From Nitrosomonas ureae (GTDB taxonomy: Bacteria > Pseudomonadota > Gammaproteobacteria > Burkholderiales > Nitrosomonadaceae), in the NCBI RefSeq assembly GCF_900108305.1, contig NZ_FNUX01000010.1:1-64000 (forward strand): a DNA stretch of 64,000 nt, given 5' to 3'. The notes under the pieces were generated by a model. It was not told the DNA's origin, did not search any database, and saw only the letters and a list, made by a program, of their open reading frames with translations. This document shows, piece after piece, positions 1 through 9,443 of the stretch. The position numbers were made by a program, and so were the translations under genes. Numbering within the stretch: position 1 is the stretch's first letter; each line of letters starts with the position of its first letter.

Positions 1-94
1 CAAGCTTCAGCAATGGATCACCGGGATCAAGCTGCATCAACAAATCTGTTCCAAACAGATTCGGTTGATGAATCGTACTACTATTTCTTAGCAT
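1..94 (-). CDS. Transposase, N-terminal fragment cut by window edge
   Basis: On the minus strand an ATG at 94 opens a frame that stays open to the window edge (31 codons). Its start, including the segments HQPNLFGTDLL and QLDPGDPLLKLA, resembles from memory the N-terminus of IS5/IS1182-like transposases common in Nitrosomonas genomes. A GGTGA ribosome site lies just upstream. The rest of the element, including its terminal repeats, lies outside or cannot be placed. It sits right next to a GGDEF-EAL gene that seems to lack its first membrane segment, so insertion of this element may have removed that gene's 5' end. Confidence 0.6.
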   Translation of the reverse strand, partial: MLRNSSTIHQPNLFGTDLLMQLDPGDPLLKL

Positions 95-256
95 TATTAA
101 TCACCATTTCGACCAGAAATACAGCGCCATTTTAACATCTTCGGTCGCTATGATCACTAACATACAGTGCATTTATAACTAATATCAAATGCTTAAGGGT
201 TTTTCAGAATCGACTACTTATTTACTCAGGAATCATTACTTGATAGCCAAAGACAA

Positions 257-2155
257 GTGAGTGTAATGTTTGCAAAGTCATACGCGAATTCGATATGGCC
301 AAGTCACGCAGGTTTTATTCAGGAAGCAGCATCTCTTACGCGCAAAGAGCTGCAAAGCAGTGAAGAAATACGCGATATTCACCGGGATATGCGCATGCTG
401 TTACGCGGAACCAATGTCCTCAATATAACAATCTTCGATGTGAACGGTATAGTGGCTTATTCTACTAATGAAAAGAAAATAGGCGATCTTCAACAGGATA
501 CTCGTTATCTTAGTGCACTGAGCGGAGAAACATTAAGCACGCTTATGTTTCATGATATCTATAAATCAAATCATAATGAATTAGAGAAACGCTATGTCGT
601 AACAAGCTACATGCCAATCAGAATTTTGGATGCTGCGCCAGTAGAGGGCGTTATGGCCATTGACCTGGATATTACGAGTTTAAGGAATGAAATGCATTTT
701 CAGAAGATTCGTGCGATTAGTTGGCTAATTTTTATAATGTCACTGGTTTATTTGCTTGTATGGATATTTACGAAGCGAGCAGATCGTCTGTTGCGTGAGC
801 AGCAATTGCAACGCGAAAAGGATTTGGAGGATATGCGGCACTTGGCCTATCACGATCCCCTTACAGGATTTCTTAATCGTTCGAGCTTTGCTGAACATAC
901 TGCGGAAGCCGTGCACCGTGCAAAAAGAGTAGGTTGGACAACGGCTATAATGTTTCTTGATCTTGATCGTTTCAAACTGATTAATGATAGTCTCGGGCAT
1001 GATACTGGGGATCAGTTGCTGCGTTTAACGGCGGAACGAATTCGGGGTGCATTGCGTGAAAGTGATATCTTATTCCGCATGGGTGGAGATGAATTCACTG
1101 CGATTCTTGAAGATGTGAATATTCCCGAAAGAACGGTTGAGGTAGCGCACCGGATACTTGATGTCATCGCTAGGCCGATAAAGCTGCAAGGAGAAGAATT
1201 TACGATATCTGCAAGCATTGGTATCGCTGCTTACCCCCGTGACGGGGAATCTGCTGATGACCTCGTTAAATGCGCTGATACTGCTATGTATCATGCGAAA
1301 GAACTGGGGGGCAATTGTTTTAGTTTTTTTTCGGTTGAGATGAACAAAAGAGCCGAAGATAGCCTTAAGATGGAAACAGCTTTGAATCGCGCGGTAGCGA
1401 ATGCAGAATTCTTTTTGCAATATCAACCGCGAGTGTGTGCACATGCACAGCGGGTGATCGGAGCCGAAGCGTTGCTGCGTTGGAAACACCCGGAATGGGG
1501 AGTGGTGTTTCCGAGTCGTTTTATTCCTCAACTCGAGGAGTCCGGGCTCATCGTACCGGTCGGCGCCTGGGTGATCAGAGAAGCATGCCGGCAAAACAAG
1601 GCGTGGCAGGATATGGGGCTCTCTCCAATAAATATATCGGTTAATCTTTCCTCGCGCCAATTTCGTAGTGAATCGCTAATAAGCACAGTGTGTCTAGCCT
1701 TGACTGAATCCCAACTGGAACCTCGCTACTTTGAAATGGAACTGACAGAAAGTCTGTTGGTGGATAATACTGAAAATGCCATTGCGCTAATGCACTCCTT
1801 AAAGAATCTTGGTATTGCTTTGTCGATTGATGATTTTGGAACTGGTTACTCATCGCTTAGTTACCTCAAGCGTTTTCCGATTGATTGCCTCAAAATTGAT
1901 CGTAGTTTTGTTACTGATCTTGCCAACAAAACCAAAGACGCAGCAATTATAGAAGCCATTTCAACCCTTGCGCACAACTTGGGAATCGGACTTGTGGCGG
2001 AAGGTGTGGAAAATATCAACCAAGTACGATTGCTGCAAAAGTATGGATGCACTGAACTGCAAGGTTATTTCTACAGTCAGCCAGTTAATGCCGATCAATT
2101 GCCTGAAGTGATCGCTTGCCTGGGTGAATCTAAAATTGCTGTAAGAGTGGTGTAA
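257..2155 (+). CDS. GGDEF-EAL cyclic-di-GMP protein, probably N-terminally truncated
   Basis: Bifunctional-type c-di-GMP turnover protein. One membrane segment is visible at residues 153-171, then GGDEF at 276-280 with an upstream RESD inhibitory site (267-270), then EAL at 404-406 and a DDFGTGYSS motif near 530. Both catalytic motifs are intact, so synthesis and hydrolysis are each possible. Residues 1-150 look like an extracytoplasmic sensor, which normally follows a first membrane helix, but none is present. The reading frame stays open upstream to 197 with protein-like sequence and is stopped by TAA at 194-196. The GTG at 257 has no convincing ribosome site; ATG at 266 is an alternative. 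Truncation by the neighbouring transposon is likely but unproved. Confidence 0.85.
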   Translation: MSVMFAKSYANSIWPSHAGFIQEAASLTRKELQSSEEIRDIHRDMRMLLRGTNVLNITIFDVNGIVAYSTNEKKIGDLQQDTRYLSALSGETLSTLMFHDIYKSNHNELEKRYVVTSYMPIRILDAAPVEGVMAIDLDITSLRNEMHFQKIRAISWLIFIMSLVYLLVWIFTKRADRLLREQQLQREKDLEDMRHLAYHDPLTGFLNRSSFAEHTAEAVHRAKRVGWTTAIMFLDLDRFKLINDSLGHDTGDQLLRLTAERIRGALRESDILFRMGGDEFTAILEDVNIPERTVEVAHRILDVIARPIKLQGEEFTISASIGIAAYPRDGESADDLVKCADTAMYHAKELGGNCFSFFSVEMNKRAEDSLKMETALNRAVANAEFFLQYQPRVCAHAQRVIGAEALLRWKHPEWGVVFPSRFIPQLEESGLIVPVGAWVIREACRQNKAWQDMGLSPINISVNLSSRQFRSESLISTVCLALTESQLEPRYFEMELTESLLVDNTENAIALMHSLKNLGIALSIDDFGTGYSSLSYLKRFPIDCLKIDRSFVTDLANKTKDAAIIEAISTLAHNLGIGLVAEGVENINQVRLLQKYGCTELQGYFYSQPVNADQLPEVIACLGESKIAVRVV

Positions 2156-2280
2156 TATGTATTGGCTCATGACCGGCTATACAGTTAGCTGACGCACCCG
2201 ATCCAATCAGCTAGGCTTCCATGTAGCGGCTTGAATCAAATGTGAACGATTGGGTATCGATCAAGCATTAAAGGCATAGC

Positions 2281-3498
2281 GTGGAATATCAAGTATTGCA
2301 AGTTGAGAATGGCAAGCCGATCAAGCTGTGGGCCAACGGCGTACCCGTTGAGGACGATGCTCGCGCGCAGTTGATGAACACAGCCCGTATGCCATTTATC
2401 TATCGGCATCTGGCGGTGATGCCGGACGTGCACTTGGGTAAAGGTTCGACCATCGGGAGCGTGATCCCCACGCAGGGCGCAATCATTCCGGCAGCGGTGG
2501 GCGTGGATATCGGCTGCGGCATGATGGCTGCGCGCACGACACTGACAGCGCAGGATTTGCCGGATCATTTGTTTGAATTGCGCAGCGCCATTGAGCGCGC
2601 CGTACCGCATGGCCGCACTTCAAAACGCAACATGCGCGATAAAGGCGCATGGGATACGCCGCCTGCATCAGTGGATAGCATGTGGGCGAGCCTGGTTCCC
2701 GGGTTTGACCGTATTGCCGGAAAATATCCGCGGTTGAAGAAGACCAACAACTATAAGCATCTGGGCACGTTAGGCAGCGGTAACCACTTCATTGAGGTTT
2801 GTCTGGACCAGGTTGATCGCGTGTGGTTCATGCTGCACTCGGGTTCACGTGGCATCGGCAACGCCATTGGTACCTACTTTATCGAACTGGCGCAAGCGGA
2901 TATGCGCCATCATATTGCCAATCTTCCGGATCGTGATCTGGCTTATTTCGAAGAAGGCAGCGAGCATTTCGAGGATTACGTCGAAGCCGTGGGCTGGGCG
3001 CAGGATTTTGCGCGGCGTAACCGCGCGGTGATGATGCAGAATGTCATTGCCGCTGCGCGCAAGGTTATTGCCAAGCCGTTCATGGCAGATGTGGAGGCTG
3101 TCAACTGCCACCATAATTACGTACAAAAGGAAATGCACTTTGGCACGGAAATTCTGGTGACGCGCAAAGGCGCAGTATCTGCGCAGAAAGGCGAACTGGG
3201 CATTATTCCCGGCTCCATGGGCGCTAAAAGCTACATCGTTCGTGGCTTGGGCAACCAGGAAGCATTCTGTTCATGCAGTCACGGCGCTGGGCGTATCATG
3301 AGCCGTAACGAAGCCAAGCGCCGTTTTACGGTTGCAGACCAAATCGCGGCAACAGCTCATGTCGAATGCCGCAAGGATGCCAGCGTGATCGATGAGATTC
3401 CGCTGGCCTACAAGAACATCGATGCTGTCATGCAGGCGCAAAGTTCTTTGGTAGAGGTTGTCCATACCCTCAAGCAAGCGATCTGCGTCAAGGGATAA
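2281..3498 (+). CDS. rtcB: RNA-splicing ligase RtcB
   Basis: RNA ligase that joins 2',3'-cyclic phosphate or 3'-phosphate ends to 5'-OH ends using GTP and Mn2+, used in RNA repair. The 405-residue length is normal. Family motifs are clear: HLGKGSTIGS (51-60), GVDIGCG with metal ligands Asp76 and Cys79, GSGNHFIEV, HSGSRG, NCHHNY, and CSHGAGR near the C-terminus, where the His that takes GMP lies. The start is GTG at 2281 with an AAAGG site seven bases upstream. No rtcA cyclase or rtcR regulator gene is adjacent, so the gene appears to stand alone. Confidence 0.95.
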   Translation: MEYQVLQVENGKPIKLWANGVPVEDDARAQLMNTARMPFIYRHLAVMPDVHLGKGSTIGSVIPTQGAIIPAAVGVDIGCGMMAARTTLTAQDLPDHLFELRSAIERAVPHGRTSKRNMRDKGAWDTPPASVDSMWASLVPGFDRIAGKYPRLKKTNNYKHLGTLGSGNHFIEVCLDQVDRVWFMLHSGSRGIGNAIGTYFIELAQADMRHHIANLPDRDLAYFEEGSEHFEDYVEAVGWAQDFARRNRAVMMQNVIAAARKVIAKPFMADVEAVNCHHNYVQKEMHFGTEILVTRKGAVSAQKGELGIIPGSMGAKSYIVRGLGNQEAFCSCSHGAGRIMSRNEAKRRFTVADQIAATAHVECRKDASVIDEIPLAYKNIDAVMQAQSSLVEVVHTLKQAICVKG

Positions 3499-3558
3499 GC
3501 CTCTGCAAACGGTGGCGGAATGCAGATCCGTCAGCGTCTTTTTATTCAGAACGTGTTT

Positions 3559-4022
3559 TCAAAGAAAATGATCCAGCAATTTACGGCTGTGGCGATCCAG
3601 CGCCAAGCGATCCTGAATCAGGAAATGAATGCCATGATTATCAACGATGTGGCTGATAAGCAGCGAATATCTTCTTCACCTTTAGGAATAAAAACAGTTT
3701 CTCCGCGATCCGTTTCAACCTGCCAGGTATTTGGCGTGATAAAGCTCGATATTTTTAATACGCGTTTGATTTCCGGCATAAATTCACGATGTGCAAGATC
3801 CGATTCAATCAGTTCCCGGTAATGCTGCGGCAAATCTTTAAGCTGATTAATCCACACTAATTCATGTCCTTGTGAGTCAATCAGCGCAATGCCATGATTC
3901 GGGCTGGTGATTGGAAATGCCCGAATTGGTATCACGCCTTCGTGCATCACGCCGGATTGATTCATCAGAACAAGCTTCCCGTACGAATTCCGGGTTAATT
4001 GATAATCAACGGTCATATTCAT
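3559..4022 (-). pseudogene. DUF1854 protein (cyanophycin-locus type), frameshifted near its C-terminus
   Basis: The N-terminal 118 or so residues match the DUF1854 family linked in betaproteobacteria to a cyanophycin-associated ABC transporter (family knowledge). The plain reading frame ends at 3618 with a meaningless tail after EEDIR. Shifting frame at about 3663-3665 gives LLISHIVDNHGIHFLIQD, then LALDRHSRKLLDHFL and a stop at 3559, which is what the family should have. The total of 464 bases is one short of 155 codons, so a single lost base explains it. The start ATG at 4022 follows the ABC gene's stop directly, with GGAG seven bases upstream. A sequencing error is the main alternative. 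Confidence 0.75.
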
Positions 4023-6315
4023 TTATACGCTCCCGCGGCTATTGTGCGCTTCAATCGGAACCATAGTCTTGTCTTCCGTATCCACATTGCGTGCCTGTGC
4101 CAGCCATAAGCGGTAGTAATAACCTTGCTGTGCCATCAATTCAGCGTGGTTTCCAATCTCGACGATCATGCCCCGATCAAGAACGATGAGATGATCGGCT
4201 TCGCGCAACGTAGACAGACGATGGGCGATGGCAATCGTGGTGCGGCCACGCACCAGATTATCCAGCGCTTTTTGAATGTCTTTCTCGGTCGTTGTGTCCA
4301 CTGAGGAGGTTGCTTCATCCAGGATCAGGATGCGCGGATCAATCAGAAGGGCGCGGGCAATTGAAATGCGCTGACGTTCGCCGCCCGAGAGCGCTTGCCC
4401 GCGTTCCCCCACCAGCGAATCGTAACCATGTGGCAGGCGCAGGATAAATTCATGAGCATGTGCAGCACGCGCAGCGGATACAATTTCTTCCCGCGTTGCG
4501 CCGGGTTTGCCATAAGCGATATTTTCAGAAATCGTGCCAAAAAACAGAAAGGGTTCTTGAAGTACCAGGCCGATATGTTTGCGATACCCAGCAATCGATA
4601 AGGTGCGGATATCGTGCCCGTCGATCAGCATAACCCCTTCCGTGACATCATAGAAACGACAGATCAGATTAACCAGCGTGCTTTTCCCCGAGCCGCTGTG
4701 TCCGACCAGACCGATCATTTCTCCCGGCTGGATAGTTAAATTGATGTCACGCACGATGCTGCGCGTTCCATAACGGAAGGAGACATTGCGTAATTCAATC
4801 CGGCCTTGAGCTGCGGATAAATGCACGGGATCAGGTGATTCCGGGACGCTGGATACATGATCCAGAATATCAAAAATGCGCTTGGTGCCTGCCGCGGCTT
4901 TCTGCGTAATGGAAACGATACGGCTCATTGAATCCAGGCGAATGTAGAAGCGACCGATATAGGCCAGAAAGGCTGTCAGTACGCCAACGGTGATCTCGTC
5001 ATGGGAGATTTGCCAAATCCCACATATCCATACTACCAGCAAACCTACTTCAGTCAGCAATGTAACCGTGGGCGTGAATAATGACCAAACCCGGTTCACG
5101 CGATCATTGACGTGTAAATTGCGCTGGTTTGCAGCATGGAAACGCGCCGCTTCTCTTTTTTCCTGAGCAAATGCCTTAACCACCCGGATGCCTGGAATGG
5201 TATCCGCGAGAACGTTATTGACTTCGGCCCAAATCCGGTCGACTTTTTCAAAACCTATACGTAGCCGGTGACGCACGCTATGAATCAACCAGAGAATGAT
5301 GGGTAACGGTACCAGCGTTACCAGCGTCAGCCAGGGATTGATTGAAATTAAAATTACGGCAGTCATCGCAATCATGATGACATCGGTGGCAAAATCCAGC
5401 AGGTGTAGAGAGAAACAGATTTATCCGGTCGGTCTCGGCACCGATACGCGCCATCAGATCGCCGGTTCGCTTGCCCCCAAAATATTCCTGCGAAAGATTC
5501 AGCATGTGCTCGTAGGTTGTGGTGCGCAAATCAGCGCCGATTCGCTCGGAAACACGGGCCAGTATGTATGTTCTCGCCCACCCCAATATCCAGGCAAGAA
5601 TCGATGCGCCCAGCAAGCCGGAGAGATACAGTGTCACCAAATCCGTATCGATGGGTTGGCCATTCTGATAGGGTATCAGTACGTTATCCATCAACGGCAT
5701 AGTTAAATAGGGCGGCACCAAGGTTGCAGCCGTGCAGCATAAAGTCAACAGAAACCCGATGAGCAAACGTCCTTTATAGGGCTTCGCAAAACGCCACAAG
5801 CGAAATAAAGTCCAGGTTGACGGGAGAGTATGATTTTGTTTGTCACAGACTGCACATTTTTCTTCCTCGGAAGATAAAAATGCGGAACAACCTGGACACT
5901 GCGCCAGCCTATCGGATGATGGCGGGAGCTTACCGGTAAGATGATAATCCAGTTGTTCAGTGAAACAATGTATCAGGTGGCTCACTGCGGCATCGTTACC
6001 CAGGCGATAATGCCAAAAAGAAAGCCGTGCATGCGTATCATATAACTCCAGGCAACCAATACCTGCATAATCGCGCTGCGTTAATGACAATCCTTTGCGG
6101 TAGTGCCATGCCTGCCAGGTTTCATCGTCAAGCATTTTGGCCAGTAAGAAGCGTTTATTGGTTGCTACGATCAACCCTGTCGAGAAATGCAGCTGAGGAT
6201 CGAGGTCGATTGGGAGCCAGGCCAGCACATTTTCTTCACTGATTAATTGTGATGCAAGCTCGTCGGCCCAACTGATGGGAGGATGATTGAGAGATAAATA
6301 ATCAGTTCGCTGCAT
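4023..6315 (-). pseudogene. Cyanophycin-associated-type ABC transporter, frameshifted
   Basis: Exporter-type fused permease/ATPase. The first part (start 6315) has an N-terminal PH-like region, a CPGC/CAVC zinc-ribbon pair (residues 140-157) and the first membrane helices, and is correct up to DRINLFLST. At about 5401-5406 the frame breaks. The next frame continues with LLDFATDVIMIAM and then carries the remaining helices and the ATPase domain: Walker A GHSGSGKST, signature LSGGERQR, Walker B ILILDEATSSVD. The two open frames overlap at 5278-5375. With the DUF1854 gene immediately downstream also shifted, the locus looks inactivated, unless both indels are sequencing errors. Confidence 0.85.
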
Positions 6316-6322
6316 TAGCTAA

Positions 6323-6412
6323 GGAAGTGCTGATTAATTGGCTGCACGAGCGAATCACTTCGTTGCACGGTATTCGCGCTTCATCTCGTTCGCCGAATTA
6401 ATCAGCGCTTCC
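6323..6412. repeat. MITE-like element with inverted terminal repeats
   Basis: The left end GGAAGTGCTGATTAATT (6323-6339) is mirrored by AATTAATCAGCGCTTCC (6396-6412), with one mismatch over 17 bases, and weaker pairing continues inward for about ten more. The 90-bp unit lies just upstream of the ABC gene start, in a 315-base gap with no gene I can support. The form suggests a miniature transposable element or dispersed repeat. No target duplication is obvious (TAA-like bases on both sides). The rest of the gap (6413-6630) shows nothing recognisable. Confidence 0.5.
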
Positions 6413-6630
6413 ATAAACTGCGAAGAAAGGCAAAATAAAGGATTTTCTTGTAAAAGCAAGCAATGGGGCCGGATTTCAAATGGAACGATCGATGCTGCTG
6501 ATAGAAACGGTTTTATTGATGAAATATTTTACTTTCCTCATGCCTGGCAAATAGGATGAACAAGTCTCATGCGATGAAACCGGCTAGTGACTCCAAAGAT
6601 TGGAGGATTTTTCAGAGTCCCTGGTAACGG

Positions 6631-6990
6631 TTAGTTATTATGCCAGCGTTGCTTGATTTCTTGTCTTTTTTGAGCGGGCAGTTGTTCCATTTTTTTGTAA
6701 ATTTCACGCACCTGCTTTCTTTGTTCAGAAGTCAATGCATGCCAGCTTTGCATTTGCGATTGTATGCGTTGCTGTTCCTTCAGACTCATTTTGGGATAGC
6801 GTTTTGCAATACCCAGCCATTTTTTCTTTCTCTGCAGTTTCATGACATTCCAATCTTCCGCCAGTGGCCCCAGAATTTGTTGCTGTTGATTTGTCAGATC
6901 TTTCCAGTCGAGCTGATTGGGATCAGCAAGGGCTTCAGCAGTGAAGAAAAGAAATATCCCACATAAAGTGATTAATCGATATCCAGCCAT
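6631..6990 (-). CDS. DUF3106 protein, periplasmic
   Basis: A 119-residue protein with a signal peptide (hydrophobic residues 7-20, cut near ALADP). It is followed by a Lys/Gln-rich helical body with repeated W and LT-EQ patterns (LDWKDLTNQQQ, KMSLKEQQRIQ, LTSEQRKQVREI) typical of DUF3106. It is the last gene of a three-gene set with a sigma factor and a DUF3619 protein and overlaps the preceding stop by 19 bases. The molecular role is not known; the arrangement suggests an envelope-linked sigma/anti-sigma-like module. Confidence 0.8.
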   Translation of the reverse strand: MAGYRLITLCGIFLFFTAEALADPNQLDWKDLTNQQQQILGPLAEDWNVMKLQRKKKWLGIAKRYPKMSLKEQQRIQSQMQSWHALTSEQRKQVREIYKKMEQLPAQKRQEIKQRWHNN

Positions 6991-7343
6991 TTCTCAAGCT
7001 CGTTATCAATGTAAGCATCCACCGGCAAATCGTCGGCCAGTATCAAGGTATCAATTGCTGCATTATTTTCATGCTCAGAAAATTGGGCGAGCATGATATG
7101 CATCAAAATATATATCGCGGTTAACAGCAGCAATAGCTTTCCAGCCGCTGAATATCCGCCGTGTTTGCCATAAACCGAAGTATTGCGGCCTGAATTAATG
7201 AGTTTTGCTGATTCCGGTTCGCATTGCTCAAGCGCAGCCTGGCGTGCTAACTGCAGTCGATACAGAGTGCTTTGCTTGATAGTTTCTTTGCTACCCTGAT
7301 CCAGCAATCGGGCAATATTTTTTCCGAATTCTTGTTCGTTCAC
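6972..7343 (-). CDS. DUF3619 single-pass membrane protein
   Basis: About 123 residues. I choose the GTG at 7343: it has AAAGGAG eight bases upstream, overlaps the sigma factor stop as GTGA, and gives the family-like start NEQEFGKNIARLLDQG. A longer frame exists upstream but lies inside the sigma gene. One membrane helix (GKLLLLLTAIYILMHIML) divides a cytoplasmic part from an acidic C-terminus. The position directly after an ECF-type sigma gene suggests an anti-sigma-like role, which is inference. Confidence 0.8.
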   Translation of the reverse strand: MNEQEFGKNIARLLDQGSKETIKQSTLYRLQLARQAALEQCEPESAKLINSGRNTSVYGKHGGYSAAGKLLLLLTAIYILMHIMLAQFSEHENNAAIDTLILADDLPVDAYIDNELEKWLDID

Positions 7344-7909
7344 AATTCCACTCCTTTCGCTTTGAGTATTGTAGCTAATGTATGCGTTGCTCGTGAACAA
7401 TGCGTTTTTACACTTCCTTCCGAACAATTCATAATTATAGCAGTCTCCGCCAAACTCATTTCTTCCCAATAACGCAGTATAAAAGCTTCACGTTGACGCA
7501 ATGGAAGGGTTTTTATCGCTTCTTCAATTAACTGGATCAACTGGGCTTTTTCAAGTTGAGTACTGGGATCATTGGATTCCTGCTTGATCGGTAAAGTTTC
7601 GAGAATGTCGAAGTCTTCGTGATTTTTATCCCGATCATCAGGCGTGAACGATGAAAACAAAGAGGTCCATAGCGAGCGGATCTTTTGCCTCCGGTAGTAA
7701 TCCCGGATGGTATTTTGCAATATGCGTTGAAACAGAAGCGGTAGCTCTTCGATTGGTTTCGCTGCGTATTTTGTTGCGAGCTTCATCATGGAGTCCTGGA
7801 CGATGTCCAGTGCTGCATGCGTATTTTGCACCGCAAATAAAGCTTGCTTATAAGCACGTCTCTCGATTTCAGCCAGAAAATCTGAGAGTTCTTGTCGAGT
7901 AGCCAGGAT
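7340..7909 (-). CDS. RNA polymerase sigma factor (sigma-70/ECF type), non-standard start codon
   Basis: Region 2 (HAALDIVQDSMMKLATKY) and region 4 (LPLRQREAFILRYWEEMSLAE with the HTH CSEGSVKTH) are both present. The first ordinary start in frame, GTG at 7831, would cut into region 2. The frame continues upstream through ATRQELSDFLAEIERRAYKQ, which matches the usual N-terminus, back to a TAA at 7919-7921. Between that stop and the conserved start there is no ATG, GTG or TTG. The likely start is ATC at 7909 (six bases after AAAGG) or CTG at 7906. The gene is translationally coupled to the DUF3619 gene through GTGA. Confidence 0.8.
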   Translation of the reverse strand: MLATRQELSDFLAEIERRAYKQALFAVQNTHAALDIVQDSMMKLATKYAAKPIEELPLLFQRILQNTIRDYYRRQKIRSLWTSLFSSFTPDDRDKNHEDFDILETLPIKQESNDPSTQLEKAQLIQLIEEAIKTLPLRQREAFILRYWEEMSLAETAIIMNCSEGSVKTHCSRATHTLATILKAKGVEL

Positions 7910-8124
7910 TGTCAGCCTTTAGATAAGTATTCAAAGATAAGTCAGAAAAGTTTAATCTAACTTATGTAAAATTTTTGTAAAATGCATGGCTGAATATTAC
8001 GTTGACAGCTTTTTCTTGCTATTCGCCGCACTAGTAAAAATAGTCTGAAACAATAATCTAACTTTTCATTGCCCAAATAGGGTGATTGCCTTATTGTCTA
8101 TTATCGGTGTAAGGATTTTCTTTC

Positions 8125-8301
8125 ATGCAACAGCGTAAAGTTAACTGCCCACAATGTGGGAAGAAAGTAATTTGGGAAGCTGCTAACCGTTTCAGGCCCT
8201 TTTGTTCAGAGCGTTGCAAAATAGCGGATTTGTCGCAGTGGGCTCAAGAATCTTATCGAATTCCGGAGCCTGCGAATAGCCGGGAAGAAAAAAATAACTG
8301 A
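8125..8301 (+). CDS. yacG: DNA gyrase inhibitor YacG
   Basis: A 58-residue protein. Four cysteines form a zinc site: CPQCGK at residues 8-13, and the FCSERCK segment about 16 residues on. The following [13 protein letters not shown] is the family hallmark. YacG proteins bind GyrB and block gyrase; they are often next to coaE and pilD, neither of which is here. The upstream AAGG with suitable spacing supports the ATG at 8125. A GGDEF gene follows after 11 bases and may be cotranscribed. Confidence 0.9.
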   Translation: MQQRKVNCPQCGKKVIWEAANRFRPFCSERCKIADLSQWAQESYRIPEPANSREEKNN

Positions 8302-8312
8302 GCCTATAGAGA

Positions 8313-9434
8313 ATGGATGAATCGGTTTATGATAAGAATCGTGAGTTACAGCGTAAGCTGGATCATTTCATCAAACAGGCCAGAGCCAATGAAAAAAAAC
8401 AGGAGCTATATGAAACCTTTGGTTTCGAGATCATTGGTGCCAGCACTCCCAAACAGTTGCGCGATTTGCTGCTATCCCAAAGTATTGCACGTTTCCAGCT
8501 CCTGGATATGGTGCTGTGTCTTGTGGATCATCATAAGGATGCCGATCGCTTATTTTTTGAACACGATGAAGAAGCGCGTTTAGGCTGTGCAAATAAGCTA
8601 TTGATTCTTGATGTTATAAACGATGCGGAAATCATTCAGTCATTCATCGTCAATCCGATGCTGGGAACCGAAGCGCTAAAGAAATATCGATGGATGATCA
8701 GTGAGTTAGGATCATCTGATCAAATCAAAAGTGCGGCCTTTTTACCACTGCTGCGCAGTAATCAGGTTATTGGTGCGATGATGCTGTTGAGCCAGGATCC
8801 ACATCGTTACCAAAAGGACATCGGGACTTTTTTTTTGCAGAAATTATCCGCGATGACAGCGGTTGCAATAGAAAACTGCCTCAATCAGCAGAGAATCAAG
8901 GAAATCAGTTATCAGGATGCGCTAACGCAAGCCTACAACCGGCGTTATTTCGACCTGCGGCTTAAAGATGAAATTGCCCGGTGTATCCGCTGGAATGATG
9001 ATTTAATCTGCATGTTTCTCGATGTCGATCATTTCAAGAAAATCAATGATAGTCATGGTCACCAAACAGGTGATTTGGTGTTAAGGCACATGGTGAACCT
9101 GATCAAGGAACAAGTAAGATCCTGCGATATTGTAGCCCGCTATGGCGGAGAAGAATTCGTTGTGGCGTTGCCTTCAACGGCCTTGCATGCTGCGCATGAA
9201 ATTGCTGAACGATTACGCAAAGCCATTTGTTCCTCGACGATTATTCTTTATGACAAGCAACTCAATATCTCGGTATCCATAGGCATGGCCAGCCTGCGAG
9301 ACTTGCCGGCCGCACTGCAGCAAAATGCTGATGTTATCAGTGCGGCCCTTCTGGAAAGAGCGGATAAAGCCTTATACGAGGCCAAAGAAGGCGGAAGAAA
9401 CCGGGTGATTGTGTATACCCATCCTATTCCATAG
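8313..9434 (+). CDS. Diguanylate cyclase, DUF484/GAF-like sensor + GGDEF
   Basis: A 373-residue soluble protein with no membrane segment. Residues 1-30 are a short coiled region and about 40-190 form a GAF/DUF484-like sensory domain. The GGDEF domain carries GGEEF at 278-282 and the feedback site RSCD nine residues before, so it should make c-di-GMP under product inhibition. The segment LDVDHFKKINDSHGH matches the metal and substrate site. It lies just after yacG. What the sensor part binds cannot be read from the sequence. Confidence 0.9.
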   Translation: MDESVYDKNRELQRKLDHFIKQARANEKKQELYETFGFEIIGASTPKQLRDLLLSQSIARFQLLDMVLCLVDHHKDADRLFFEHDEEARLGCANKLLILDVINDAEIIQSFIVNPMLGTEALKKYRWMISELGSSDQIKSAAFLPLLRSNQVIGAMMLLSQDPHRYQKDIGTFFLQKLSAMTAVAIENCLNQQRIKEISYQDALTQAYNRRYFDLRLKDEIARCIRWNDDLICMFLDVDHFKKINDSHGHQTGDLVLRHMVNLIKEQVRSCDIVARYGGEEFVVALPSTALHAAHEIAERLRKAICSSTIILYDKQLNISVSIGMASLRDLPAALQQNADVISAALLERADKALYEAKEGGRNRVIVYTHPIP

Positions 9435-9443
9435 AAGATATGA

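Noticed and set aside
197..220. GGGTTTTTCAG at 197 as the terminal repeat of the transposon at the window start
   Set aside because: The orientation is wrong for the right end of an element whose transposase starts at 94 on the minus strand, and the sequence reads as part of the truncated GGDEF-EAL frame.
1070..1660. 196-codon minus-strand open frame over the GGDEF-EAL gene
   Set aside because: It overlaps conserved catalytic motifs on the plus strand and has no recognisable protein features.
6338..6559. 73-codon plus-strand open frame in the gap before the ABC gene
   Set aside because: It starts inside the inverted-repeat element, has no ribosome site and resembles nothing known.
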